This document shows positions 34,455 to 42,399 of a DNA stretch of 53,066 nucleotides, piece by piece. The notes under the pieces were generated by a model that saw only the letters and a list, made by a program, of their open reading frames with translations, ran no database searches and was not told where the DNA came from. Origin of the DNA: Bacillota bacterium (GTDB lineage: Bacteria; Bacillota; Sulfobacillia; Sulfobacillales; Sulfobacillaceae); assembly GCA_021798975.1 (NCBI GenBank), contig JAJZBJ010000002.1:1-53066 (forward strand). The letters are read 5' to 3'. Each line of letters starts with the position of its first letter. Position 1 is the stretch's first letter. The position numbers and the translations under genes were made by a program.

Positions 34455-34650
34455 GGTAGGACCTCCTACAGGCAATTTAGGGGGAATTCGCGATCAGGAG
34501 GGCTTTTCCTGCAAGCATCTTCCGGAAAGCTTTTGAACGTGCCAGAGCGGCCGTTGACTGCGCGATGTCGGTAAATGGGCCGACGGAATCTCGAATCCGG
34601 CGTAGAGTATGGTGTAATGGAAGGGAATTGGGCCAGAAAGGATGGGGACG

Positions 34651-35130
34651 ATGGATATTCCACCGACGCCGCAATCGGAGCGTTTGCATGACCGCTGGGT
34701 GCAGCACCGGATCCGCCAGCGGGTGGTCGGCACCTTGTCGGTGTTGGAGGACGTAATTTATATTCTGTTGGCGGTCCTGTTCTTCCTGGCATCGCTCTAC
34801 ATTATGGCTGACGCCGTCATCTCGGCCAACTGGCACTCGATCACCAGCCTGGTGGGAACCACGTTGGATCGATTCCTGTTGGTCTTGATGCTGGCCGAGT
34901 TGCTGCATACGCTGTTGATTTTCCTGAGGACGCACCGCTTCCGCCATCAGCCCTTTTTGGTGGTGGGAATCATCGCCGCGATCCGGAGGATTTTAGTCAT
35001 CACGGCTCAACAGGTGACTGATTTCGGCCATGCTTTGGGACCCTATCTGTGGGATTTGGGGCTTACGGCCGGGGTGGTGCTGGCCCTCACGGTGGCACTG
35101 CGGCTAAGCCCGCCGGAACGAGGGTTTTGA
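34651..35130 (+). CDS. PsiE-like phosphate-starvation membrane protein
   Basis: Membrane protein of 159 residues with four hydrophobic helices, matching the PsiE (phosphate-starvation-inducible E) family layout: a charged amphipathic N-terminus, LEDVIYILLAVLFFLASLYI, then the LMLAELLHTLLIFLRTHRF-(x)-VVGIIAAIRRILVI signature. The function is unknown in all bacteria. The second ATG, at 34651, was chosen because AAAGGA precedes it by nine bases; the ATG at 34642 overlaps that site. No Pho box was recognised upstream. Confidence 0.75.
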   Translation: MDIPPTPQSERLHDRWVQHRIRQRVVGTLSVLEDVIYILLAVLFFLASLYIMADAVISANWHSITSLVGTTLDRFLLVLMLAELLHTLLIFLRTHRFRHQPFLVVGIIAAIRRILVITAQQVTDFGHALGPYLWDLGLTAGVVLALTVALRLSPPERGF

Positions 35131-35145
35131 CAACAAGGGGGAGAC

Positions 35146-35757
35146 ATGGAGTATCAGATAGCTCAAGAGCCTGAGGCAGCCCCCAAGCGTGCGGTGCTGC
35201 TCCTGCACGGTCGGGGAAGCGACGAAGAAGATTTGCTGCCGCTCGCTGGACTATTCGGATCGGAGGCTTGGACCGCCAGTCTTCGCGCCCCGTATCCGTT
35301 TGGACCTGGGTATGCCTGGTATGGCCTCAGCGCCGACGGCGGGGCTAATGTGGGGCAGTTCCAAGAGAGTGTTGATGGCGTCAGCCGTTTCGTCGACCAG
35401 ATTTCTGACCGGTTTTCTATCCCGGTGTTTGTCCTGGGATTCAGCCAGGGGGGGTTGATGGCCGCCCAAGTGGCTCTCGTGCGCAGCGGCCGGGGATTGG
35501 GAGGAATTCTGGTGTTGAGTGCTCCGCCGCCCCCGGTGGCTGTGGAACCGGGGCGGCTTCAGGATTTTCCGGTTTTCTGGGCGCATGGCCTCAAGGATCC
35601 GGTGGTGCCGTGGGAGCGGGGGCAGCGGATGCACGAGACCTTGCAAGCGAGTGGCGCGGACCTCGCCAGCCACCGGTATCCCATGGGACACACCATCGTG
35701 AACGAGGAGATTGACGATATCCGTCGCTGGATGCACCAACGCCTGGGCAAAAATTGA
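35146..35757 (+). CDS. Phospholipase/carboxylesterase family alpha/beta hydrolase
   Basis: Alpha/beta hydrolase of 203 residues. The opening LLLHGRGSDEEDLLPLAGLF forms the oxyanion-hole region, the nucleophile elbow is GFSQGG (Ser near 99), Asp lies in GLKDPVVPW, and the catalytic His is in YPMGHTI. This order and size match the dienelactone hydrolase-like carboxylesterase group (YtpA/EstB-like). AAGGGGG sits five bases upstream. It follows the PsiE-like gene by 15 bases, so the two are probably co-transcribed. Its last bases carry the promoter for the next gene. Confidence 0.87.
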   Translation: MEYQIAQEPEAAPKRAVLLLHGRGSDEEDLLPLAGLFGSEAWTASLRAPYPFGPGYAWYGLSADGGANVGQFQESVDGVSRFVDQISDRFSIPVFVLGFSQGGLMAAQVALVRSGRGLGGILVLSAPPPPVAVEPGRLQDFPVFWAHGLKDPVVPWERGQRMHETLQASGADLASHRYPMGHTIVNEEIDDIRRWMHQRLGKN

Positions 35758-35782
35758 CAGATTTCGGATCGGACTGTAAAAT
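35754..35782 (+). promoter_or_regulatory. Consensus sigma-A promoter for the Spo0E-like gene
   Basis: TTGACA at 35754-35759 and TAAAAT at 35777-35782 are separated by exactly 17 bases. The -35 overlaps the stop codon of the esterase. The expected transcription start near 35789 rules out the earlier possible start codons of the Spo0E-like gene. Confidence 0.8.
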
Positions 35783-35816
35783 GCCCAAAGACATTCGGAC
35801 AAAAGGGACGAAACCG

Positions 35817-36014
35817 GTGGACTATAGCCAAGACCGCGAAGGCGCGATGGCCAAGTTGCGCGAGACATTAGAGAAGACCGTAAATGAGACAGGTTCATTA
35901 ACGGATGAACGGGTTCTGGCGGTATCTAAAATGTTGGACAAAGCCATCCTTGCCTACATGGAGCAGGAGAACCCACCGGCCCAGTCCCGAACCAAAGAGC
36001 AGCGGCCCTCGTAA
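35817..36014 (+). CDS. Spo0E-like aspartyl-phosphate phosphatase
   Basis: Protein of 65 residues with the two-helix Spo0E pattern: MAKLRETLEKTVNETGSLTDERVLAVSKMLDKAILAYM. In Bacillus and Clostridium such proteins dephosphorylate Spo0A-P and delay sporulation. The signature SQELD reads SKMLD here, keeping Ser, Leu and Asp. The start is GTG at 35817, eight bases after AAAGGGA and downstream of the predicted transcription start; longer frames to 35754 or 35781 would begin inside the promoter. It stands alone, ends in a terminator, and has no kinase nearby. Confidence 0.75.
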   Translation: MDYSQDREGAMAKLRETLEKTVNETGSLTDERVLAVSKMLDKAILAYMEQENPPAQSRTKEQRPS

Positions 36015-36038
36015 GAGGACCGCTGCTCTGGCTTCTCC
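35997..36038 (+). terminator. Bidirectional terminator between Spo0E-like and sat
   Basis: Arms of 14 bases at 35997-36010 and 36015-36028 pair with one mismatch around a GTAA loop that holds the Spo0E-like stop codon. T-rich tails follow in both directions (TGGCTTCT on plus, TTTGGTT on minus), so it can also end the convergent cysH-sat transcript. Confidence 0.75.
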
Positions 36039-36042
36039 CGGG

Positions 36043-37215
36043 TTATTGCGCCGAGATTCCTGATCCCCGATAGTAGTCCCGCAGGAGGGCTTCGACTTCA
36101 GGGCGAATCGTCTCTGGCGGCAAAAACCCGCCTTGCTTCAAGGTGGTCCTGACTCGAGTGCCAGACAGCATCTCGTGTTGCGAGGCGGGATGCGGACAGG
36201 TCTTTTGAGTGGCCATCTGTTCGCACTTGCGGCAATAGAAGGCCGGCTCAGCCGGCACGATGACGATGCCGATTTCCTCACGCGGGAACTGTTCGAAGAT
36301 TTTCTGGCTTGCCAGCGGATGATAATAGGATCCGACGCCGGCGTGGTCGCGGCCGACAATAAAGTGAGTAAACCCGTAATTTTTCCGGGCCAGAGCATGG
36401 AGAACGGCTTCACGCGGCCCGGCATAACGCATGGCGGCTGGAAAGCCTGACAGGGAGGTTCGCTCCTTCGGATAGTACTCCGACAGCAGTGCTTGGTAGA
36501 CCTGCCAGCGCACCTCGGCGGGGACATCATCCGCCTTGGTAGTCCCTATCAAGGGATGAATGACGAGACCGTCCACACCCTCCAAGACCACCTTCTGGAC
36601 ATACTCGTGCGCCCGGTGCAGGGGATTGCGGGTTTGGAAGGCCGCCACCGTATTCCATCCTCGCTCCCGAATCAACGCGCGCATCTCACGTGGGGTTAAA
36701 ATCGGGCTTTCGGGCCAGGTGGGCTCTTCCGTCAACGTTACGGGCCCAGCCAGCCGGATGGGGCTTTCGCTCATGAGGCGCCGCACCCCGGGATGCTGCC
36801 GATTGTCCGTACCATAAACAGCCCGGGCCTCTTCCTCTGGATCCTGCCAGAAGATATCGTCGACATGCATGATGGCCACCGTGCGGCCGTCGTGCGTCAG
36901 GCGCACCAACCGCGACTTCTTGACGCGCGCCGCCACCGCATCCGAGATGGGCAGGGTAATGGGGATGGGCCACACGTCGCCATCCGGGAGTCTCAAATCG
37001 GAGAGCACGGTCCGTACTTGGTAACGGTCTTGGAATCCCCGCAGGGGACTGTAGGCCCCTGTAGCCAAACAAATTACGTCGTCATAGTGGAAGCGATCCA
37101 GCGGCACCGCGGGCACATGCTGGAGCGTGTTGCCCAGTTCTTTGGCGATAGCCAAAGGCAGTTCCTGCTCAACCAAGAGCCCGCCATGGGGGGGAATTAA
37201 AGATGTAGTCCGCAT
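36043..37215 (-). CDS. sat: Sulfate adenylyltransferase (ATP sulfurylase)
   Basis: Single-chain ATP sulfurylase of 390 residues, making adenosine 5'-phosphosulfate from sulfate and ATP. The PUA-like N-terminal domain is followed by the catalytic domain with QTRNPLHRAHE (nucleotide binding), GRDHAGVG and the ALLSEYYP stretch. A four-cysteine/histidine patch YCRKCEQMATQKTCPHP near the C-terminus is typical of bacterial enzymes. The ATG (complement of 37213-37215) follows AGGAGAAG. It overlaps cysH by 19 bases and forms the second gene of a two-gene sulfate assimilation operon. Confidence 0.95.
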   Translation of the reverse strand: MRTTSLIPPHGGLLVEQELPLAIAKELGNTLQHVPAVPLDRFHYDDVICLATGAYSPLRGFQDRYQVRTVLSDLRLPDGDVWPIPITLPISDAVAARVKKSRLVRLTHDGRTVAIMHVDDIFWQDPEEEARAVYGTDNRQHPGVRRLMSESPIRLAGPVTLTEEPTWPESPILTPREMRALIRERGWNTVAAFQTRNPLHRAHEYVQKVVLEGVDGLVIHPLIGTTKADDVPAEVRWQVYQALLSEYYPKERTSLSGFPAAMRYAGPREAVLHALARKNYGFTHFIVGRDHAGVGSYYHPLASQKIFEQFPREEIGIVIVPAEPAFYCRKCEQMATQKTCPHPASQHEMLSGTRVRTTLKQGGFLPPETIRPEVEALLRDYYRGSGISAQ

Positions 37216-37922
37216 TCTGTCTTCTCCTGTCCGGCCCAACGGCCTGCGCGCGGGTCGTCGCCAGGGTTGACCGATCGCGTGCAGGGCATACAGCCAATGC
37301 TGGGGTATCCCATGTCATGCAGGGGGTTATATGGCACGTTGTTCTTTACTAAATAACGAAACACGTCTTTCTGTGTCCACGGTGCCAGCGGATTAATCTT
37401 GACGAGCCCATGGTTCGGGTCGAATCCGACAACCGGACTGTTCTTGCGGAAGGGCGTCTGGTCGCGGCGGATGCCCGTAATCCACGCCGTCTGGTCCTTC
37501 AGGTAATTCTTCAAAGGAAGCACTTTGCGGATGTGGCAGCATTGATCCGGGGCGGTCGACCACAGGGCGGGACCGTACTGCCGTCCCTGCTCCTCCAAGC
37601 TAAGATCGGCTGCCACCCGAACCGCTTCGAATCCGTACCGACCCTCAGCGCGACGAATCAGCTCGTAGGTTTCGGGGAACAAGAGGCCGGTGTCGAGGTA
37701 GAAGATGGTGGGATGGCGGTCTACCCGTGTTAACATATCAATCAACACCATATCTTCGGCGCCAAAACTGGAAGCCAGCACGAGACCGTGCGGGTACTGC
37801 TGAACCGCCCAACGCACAGCTTCCTGAGCACCCAGCGCTTCTAATTCCGGCGAGATTCGCTCCAGGGCTTCGGGCGAGCGGCTGTCCGCATCGTGCAGTT
37901 TGAGCATATCCAAAGGGTTCAC
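37197..37922 (-). CDS. cysH: Adenylyl-sulfate reductase (assimilatory, CysH family)
   Basis: CysH family reductase of 241 residues, converting activated sulfate to sulfite with thioredoxin. Besides the catalytic Cys237 in ECGLH, it has CC at 128-129 and CxxC at 211-214, the four ligands of the [4Fe-4S] cluster found in APS-using enzymes. The absence of a cysC kinase next to sat agrees with direct APS use. The P-loop region is LASSFGAEDMVLID. The start is GTG, eight bases after AAGGAGG. It precedes and overlaps sat. Confidence 0.92.
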   Translation of the reverse strand: MNPLDMLKLHDADSRSPEALERISPELEALGAQEAVRWAVQQYPHGLVLASSFGAEDMVLIDMLTRVDRHPTIFYLDTGLLFPETYELIRRAEGRYGFEAVRVAADLSLEEQGRQYGPALWSTAPDQCCHIRKVLPLKNYLKDQTAWITGIRRDQTPFRKNSPVVGFDPNHGLVKINPLAPWTQKDVFRYLVKNNVPYNPLHDMGYPSIGCMPCTRSVNPGDDPRAGRWAGQEKTECGLHL

Positions 37923-38009
37923 GCGAGTTCCTCCTTGTTGTGGAACGTGCCTCTGGGGCATCCCAGGTTCGACACAATCGCTACACAATACGAATCAGAC
38001 CAATAGGCG

Positions 38010-39200
38010 GTGCATGAGCAACAGATGACGAAATCTGGGATTCTGAGCGTCCTAGGGCTGGCAGCGGTATGCGTGGCCTCGATCGGACTGCATAACCGTG
38101 TGGGGCGTCCTGTGGTGGTCACCCCGACCGTTCGTGCGCTGCGGCCTGCCGCGCCAGCGTGGCATACCCTGGCCGGCAGCGCCGCCTTGGGCGTGCTCGG
38201 AGGGCCCTATCTGTGGGGCTATCGTGCAGGTGTAGAGCGGCCCATTGCGAGTGTCACCAAGACCATGACGGCTGATATCGTGTTGACCCATCCCCATAGG
38301 TATCCCTGGAAGCGGACCATCGCCATTACTCCAGCGGAGGTTCTCAACGATCGCCGGGGACTCTTAAAGGCGGACAGCGAGGTGCCGCTGCGGTCGGGTC
38401 AGCATGTGACAGTCGGCGATTTGCTGGAGGCCTTGATGCTTCCGTCGGCGGATGACAGCGCTTGGGTGCTGGCCGACAACTATCCCGGGGGAAGTTCTGC
38501 CTTCATCGCGGCCATGAACCAGCGGGCCCGGGAGCTGGGGATGCAACATACCCATTATGTCGACCCGGACGGCGTGAACCACCGCGGCTACTCGACCGCC
38601 AGCGATCTCATGAAGCTTATGACAGCGGACATGAAGATCCCTGCCTTCCGGCAACTGGTGCGGACCAAGACCGCGGATACCGCCTTCGGCCAGATCACCA
38701 ATTTGAACCAACTGCTGTGGACGTATCGCGGAGCCATCGGCATCAAGACCGGTTGGACGCCGTGGGCCGGCAGCTGTTTAGCCTTTGCCGCGACCCGGCG
38801 CATAGGCGGACGTATGATGACCCTTCAGGGGGTGGTGTTGGGAGAGCCCTCGTTCGGGCCGATGTTCCAGGATGTGACCCAGCTTTTAAACACCGGGTTC
38901 CAGTCGCTCCGCTACCAGGTTCTGCTGCCCAAGGGCGGGGTGGTGGCGGAGGCCGAGGTTGCGGGCGGGTTTCTGGCGGGTTCCGATCGTGAGAAATTTG
39001 TGGTCTCCCGGCCCCTGGGAGCCTTCGCGACCGCGCCACGGGCCCATCTGGCCCTGCGATGGATGCCGTTAAGGGCTTCCGGCTACCGGGCGGGTGAGGT
39101 GGTGGGCTACGCGGGCTACCGCGAGGCCGGCTGGCAGACGGCGTGGGTGCCGGTGGTGGCGACGCGAACTATTTCCGTGTCGTGGTTGAACCGGATTTGA
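38010..39200 (+). CDS. D-alanyl-D-alanine carboxypeptidase (S11 family), unusual SxN motif
   Basis: Penicillin-binding carboxypeptidase of 396 residues, trimming peptidoglycan stem peptides outside the membrane. An N-terminal signal helix (ILSVLGLAAVCVASIGL, about 11-27) is followed by SVTK (Ser81, Lys84) and KTG (246-248). The middle motif, normally SxN, reads SAD (146-148), so the Asn is replaced by Asp. A C-terminal beta-rich extension follows. The start is GTG at 38010 or ATG at 38025; neither has a strong ribosome site. It is convergent with a second S11 protein and overlaps it by 32 bases. Sporulation (DacB/DacF-like) roles are possible. Confidence 0.85.
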   Translation: MHEQQMTKSGILSVLGLAAVCVASIGLHNRVGRPVVVTPTVRALRPAAPAWHTLAGSAALGVLGGPYLWGYRAGVERPIASVTKTMTADIVLTHPHRYPWKRTIAITPAEVLNDRRGLLKADSEVPLRSGQHVTVGDLLEALMLPSADDSAWVLADNYPGGSSAFIAAMNQRARELGMQHTHYVDPDGVNHRGYSTASDLMKLMTADMKIPAFRQLVRTKTADTAFGQITNLNQLLWTYRGAIGIKTGWTPWAGSCLAFAATRRIGGRMMTLQGVVLGEPSFGPMFQDVTQLLNTGFQSLRYQVLLPKGGVVAEAEVAGGFLAGSDREKFVVSRPLGAFATAPRAHLALRWMPLRASGYRAGEVVGYAGYREAGWQTAWVPVVATRTISVSWLNRI

Positions 39201-40140
39201 GACGGCTGTAGGCCCAGTTGAGGATGTTTTCCGCGTCCTGGTACTCGGGAGGGAATCCGTTCTGGCCGTGCATGATGACGCCCAATACCGTCACAGGCGT
39301 TCCGTTAACCGGCCGGGTGGCCGCGAAGACCAAATTGAACCCGGCCGCACCGGTCCAGCCCGTCTTAATACCGATGACGGAGGGGTCCATGTACAAGAGG
39401 CCGTTTAAGTTGGTGACGATGGGATTGTACGGCAGGGAGGTGCGCTTGGTGTGCACAATCTGCCGGAACAAGGGATTTTGCATATCCAGACGCGCAATGA
39501 GGGACAAGTCCCAAGCAGATCCGGATGATTGCGGCGAGAGACCGTCAGGGTCGCCGTAACTTGTCTGCGCCATACCCAGGGTGTGGGCCGTCTCATTCAT
39601 TTTCTTCACGAAGGCTCCAACACTGCCTGCCTCGGTCTGGGCCAGCGCCACGGCTGAGTCATTGGCAGAACGCAGCATTAAAGCGTACAGAAGCTGGCGC
39701 ACCGTGAAATGATTGTCGACCGCCATGCGGATGTCTGATCCGCTTGTCCCCGCAGCCAGCGGCGAGATGGTGACCCGCTGGGTGAGCGGGAGCGAGTGAA
39801 GAATGAGGTAGATGGTCATCAACTTGGTGGTCGATGCCAGCGGTTCCTTTAGGTGGGGGTTGTCCTGCCACAGGAGTTGCCCGGTGGTGACGTTCCAAAG
39901 CACACCGGAATTCTCGCCGATGGGGAAGGGCAGTTTGGTGGCCGCCGCCCCAGCTGGCATGGCGACCGTGGCCGGGGCCGGCAGTTTGGCAGGCGTGGAG
40001 ATGGTTAATTCACGTTGCACCAGTTTCACCTGTGCCTGGTGGTGAAACCCTGTTGCCGCCAGTAAAATGACAATGACGAGCAACATCGCCCACGGTGTCC
40101 GTTGGCGTCTGGGAGCTTGGGATTTGACAGCCGGTAGCAA
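39169..40140 (-). CDS. D-alanyl-D-alanine carboxypeptidase (S11 family)
   Basis: S11 carboxypeptidase of 323 residues with a signal anchor (AMLLVIVILLAATGF, about 18-32), then STTK (Ser103, Lys106), SAN (158-160) and KTG (259-261), all canonical. The start is TTG at 40140, chosen because GAGGGGGAC precedes it and because the longer frame to 40281 starts without a ribosome site and would put the signal anchor 65 residues in. It has no C-terminal extension, unlike its convergent neighbour at 38010, which is the more diverged paralogue. Confidence 0.88.
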   Translation of the reverse strand: MLPAVKSQAPRRQRTPWAMLLVIVILLAATGFHHQAQVKLVQRELTISTPAKLPAPATVAMPAGAAATKLPFPIGENSGVLWNVTTGQLLWQDNPHLKEPLASTTKLMTIYLILHSLPLTQRVTISPLAAGTSGSDIRMAVDNHFTVRQLLYALMLRSANDSAVALAQTEAGSVGAFVKKMNETAHTLGMAQTSYGDPDGLSPQSSGSAWDLSLIARLDMQNPLFRQIVHTKRTSLPYNPIVTNLNGLLYMDPSVIGIKTGWTGAAGFNLVFAATRPVNGTPVTVLGVIMHGQNGFPPEYQDAENILNWAYSRLKSGSTTTRK

Positions 40141-40273
40141 GGAAAGTCCCCCTCGACGAATCTCACGTCCTATAGTAGCAAAGGTCAAGACGAACTGGAC
40201 TGTCTCAACCGGGCATTTTTGGGGGGTAATTTCTGGGATCGCGCGGTGGTCTGCGCCTGAGGGCAGTAAGGCT

Positions 40274-40302
40274 TTGACCATAGGAGAATCCTGGGCTATG
40301 AT
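40274..40302 (+). promoter_or_regulatory. Putative sigma-A promoter of the cupin gene
   Basis: TTGACC at 40274-40279 and TATGAT at 40297-40302 are 17 bases apart. The predicted start near 40309 favours the ATG at 40328 over an ATG at 40298. Confidence 0.6.
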
Positions 40303-40327
40303 TCCTTCAGAAATCGAGAGATGGGGG

Positions 40328-40678
40328 ATGGACGGCTTGCAGCGGATTGAAAAGCCCTGGGGCTATGAAGTGTGGTGGGCTGTGACGGATAAGTATGTGG
40401 GGAAGCTCATTCACGTCAATCAAGGACACTCGCTCAGTCTGCAGTATCATGTGCAAAAGCATGAAAGTATGTTTCTGATGCATGGAGAAGCCGAAATTTT
40501 ATTGGATGGCGAGACCCGTCTCTTTCACCCCGGCGAGTCGGTGATCATTGCTCCGCCGACTCGACACCGGCTGACCGCGCTAACCGATATCGACGTCATC
40601 GAGGTATCGACTCCGGAATTGGACGATGTCGTGCGGCTGGAAGATCGCTATGGCCGCGAAGGAACCTCCAACCCTTAG
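40328..40678 (+). CDS. Mannose-6-phosphate isomerase-like cupin
   Basis: Small cupin of 116 residues resembling the type II phosphomannose isomerase domain of GDP-mannose pyrophosphorylases. The signature KPWGYEVWW leads into LQYHVQKHESMFLMHGEAEILLDGE, with metal-binding histidines and Glu of the cupin motif 1, and FHPGESVIIAPPTRHRL of motif 2. As a free-standing domain it may bind a sugar phosphate or isomerise mannose-6-phosphate. This could feed the mannosyl-type genes at 44309-46678, which is inference. The start at 40328 follows a GGGGG and lies after the predicted promoter. A terminator follows. Confidence 0.8.
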   Translation: MDGLQRIEKPWGYEVWWAVTDKYVGKLIHVNQGHSLSLQYHVQKHESMFLMHGEAEILLDGETRLFHPGESVIIAPPTRHRLTALTDIDVIEVSTPELDDVVRLEDRYGREGTSNP

Positions 40679-40694
40679 CCGTGACGACAGAAGA

Positions 40695-40732
40695 GCGGCG
40701 GCCCTAGGCATGGGCCGCCGCATCAATTTTTT
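40695..40732 (+). terminator. Rho-independent terminator after the cupin gene
   Basis: A perfect 10-base stem, GCGGCGGCCC at 40695-40704 and GGGCCGCCGC at 40712-40721, with a seven-base loop is followed by ATCAATTTTTT. The stop codon of the convergent mrp gene lies within it. Confidence 0.9.
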
Positions 40733-41837
40733 GCGCGATCTGTAAAAACACCTCGGAGGCTTCTGACTCGGGGGCGCTTAGGAGCACCGGTACGCCGCGG
40801 TCGCCGCCCTCCCGGACAGACGACTCCAGGGGAACCTGTCCCAAAAGCGGTACCTCCAGTTCGCGGGAGAGAGCCTCACCGCCCCCTGCGCCGAACACCT
40901 CCATGCGCTGCCCGCCGCCGAGGGGAATGTAGCTCATGTTCTCGACGACACCCAAAATGCGCTGCTGGGCTCGATGGGCAACGTCTGCCGTGCGCATCGC
41001 CACTTCGCGGGCCAAGAGCTGGGGGGTGGTCACGATAATAAGAGAAGCGCGTGGGAGCCTGGTGGCGACATCCAACGCCACGTCCCCGGTTCCAGGGGGC
41101 AAATCAATCAATAAGTAGTCTAGCTCGGGCCAAGCAACATCGGTGAAAAACTGCTGCATCATCTTGCCCAGCATGGGACCCCGCCAAATAATGGCCTGAT
41201 TCTCCTGCACAAACATCCCCATAGAGACAACGTGAATGCCATTGGCGTTCCACGGAACAATCTTTTGTTCCGCATTGGCTTGGGCGGGCTGTCGCGCCCC
41301 CAGCATGCGGCCTTGCGAATATCCGTAGATGTCCATGTCCATAACGCCAACGCGGAATCCCAGGCGGTTCAGCGCTACGGCCAAGTTGGCCGTGACCGTG
41401 GATTTGCCCACGCCGCCCTTGCCGCTGGCAATGCCTAGGACCACCGTGGAACTAGTTTCCTCCAAGAGGGGTGACCAGGCGCCGCTTTGGGGGCCGGGAG
41501 GCGTGGGGCGGGCTGGACTGGCTGCCCCGTCTTGCGCCTTGCCCTTTTGGCTTTGCTGAAAGGCGCGCGAAAAGGCCGTGCGCCGTTCTTCATCGTTCAT
41601 CACGCCTAAATTGACGTGTACCGATTTTACACCCGGCAGCTTCATCACCGCGTCTTCCACGTCGCGCTCAATCTTTTGATGCAAGGGGCATCCCTGCACG
41701 GTGAGAGCGACGTCCACGTTGACGGCGTCCCCCTGAATGTTGATGTTGCGGACCATGTTTAGCGTGACGATATCATAATGCAATTCCGGATCGGTTACGG
41801 TGCCCAGTGCACTGAGCACCATGCCGTGGTTCACCAT
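40704..41837 (-). CDS. Mrp/NBP35-type Fe-S carrier ATPase
   Basis: Protein of 377 residues: an N-terminal MIP18 (DUF59) domain (about 5-80) with GCPLH, a Pro/Ala-rich linker, then a ParA-like P-loop ATPase with deviant Walker A GKGGVGKS (139-146) and DLPPGTGDV. Mrp/ApbC proteins move Fe-S clusters to target enzymes. The CxxC usually found after ENMSY, which holds the bridging cluster, is missing (ENMSYIPLGGGQRMEVFG). The ATG follows AGGTGA. The SufT-like gene is immediately upstream on the same strand, 22 bases away, and likely co-transcribed. Confidence 0.9.
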   Translation of the reverse strand: MVNHGMVLSALGTVTDPELHYDIVTLNMVRNINIQGDAVNVDVALTVQGCPLHQKIERDVEDAVMKLPGVKSVHVNLGVMNDEERRTAFSRAFQQSQKGKAQDGAASPARPTPPGPQSGAWSPLLEETSSTVVLGIASGKGGVGKSTVTANLAVALNRLGFRVGVMDMDIYGYSQGRMLGARQPAQANAEQKIVPWNANGIHVVSMGMFVQENQAIIWRGPMLGKMMQQFFTDVAWPELDYLLIDLPPGTGDVALDVATRLPRASLIIVTTPQLLAREVAMRTADVAHRAQQRILGVVENMSYIPLGGGQRMEVFGAGGGEALSRELEVPLLGQVPLESSVREGGDRGVPVLLSAPESEASEVFLQIAQKIDAAAHA

Positions 41838-41859
41838 GTGTGGTCACCTGCTTTTAAGT

Positions 41860-42159
41860 TTAGAATCCCAACAAACGCCGGCCTTCCTCGGTCAGGCGAT
41901 CGGGAGTCCAAGGCGGATTCCAGACCATGGTGACATGCGCTTCTTTTACGTCTGGCAAGGTCTCGATGGCCATCTCGGCAGCCCGGGCAATGGTGTCGTG
42001 CATGGGGCAGCCAGGTGCCGTCAGGGTCATCGACACGTCCACATCGCCTTGCTCGCCGATATCGACATTGTAGACCAGTCCCAAGTCGACCACGTTCACC
42101 CCGATTTCCGGGTCTTCGACCTCTTTCAACACCGTCAATACTTGATCTTCGGTGGGCAT
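41860..42159 (-). CDS. MIP18/SufT-like (DUF59) Fe-S assembly protein
   Basis: Single-domain MIP18 family protein of 99 residues. DPEIGVNVVDLGLVYNV and LTAPGCPMHD hold the conserved Asp and Cys. The family takes part in Fe-S cluster assembly (SufT, PaaD-like). The start ATG (complement of 42157-42159) follows AAGGAGG; the frame to 42249 has no better site. It pairs with Mrp downstream, itself starting with the same domain. A TATAAT within a 13-base palindrome lies about 40 bases upstream. Confidence 0.9.
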   Translation of the reverse strand: MPTEDQVLTVLKEVEDPEIGVNVVDLGLVYNVDIGEQGDVDVSMTLTAPGCPMHDTIARAAEMAIETLPDVKEAHVTMVWNPPWTPDRLTEEGRRLLGF

Positions 42160-42399
42160 AGGGGGAACCTCCTTCCAACCAAATCTGACCGAACTACTCA
42201 GTATTATACTGCGAAACCCAAAGAATTTCTGTAATAGGGTGCCATGCACCTACTAAATTAGTCCCGGTAGGGGACACTAAGACGATAGCAATTTGATCCC
42301 AGGCTTCTTTCATCAGCCAGTTCCGGGCTCCCTCGGGAGTCGCATTCATCTTCCGTTATACAGCCGAGCGCACCTAGAGATAGATGGAGGATGGCAGCG
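42160..42399. other. Divergent intergenic region with several palindromes
   Basis: A region of 240 bases, more A+T-rich than its surroundings, between the divergent sufT-like gene and a hypothetical gene. Besides the palindrome at 42199 it has ACTAAATTAGT at 42252-42262 and a small GTCCC/GGGAC hairpin just after. A TTATAC near 42357 may be part of a promoter for the plus-strand gene. No RNA gene or known riboswitch was recognised. Confidence 0.4.
42199..42211 (-). promoter_or_regulatory. Perfect palindrome over a -10 element upstream of sufT-mrp
   Basis: CAGTATTATACTG is a perfect 13-base palindrome. On the minus strand it contains TATAAT at 42203-42208. The -35 region is not clear. This is where a repressor could cover the promoter of the sufT-mrp pair. 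Confidence 0.5.

Noticed and set aside
40298-40327. Cupin start at ATG 40298
   Set aside because: An AGGAGA lies upstream, but the ATG falls within the -10 element of a TTGACC-17-TATGAT promoter, so the message would start after it.
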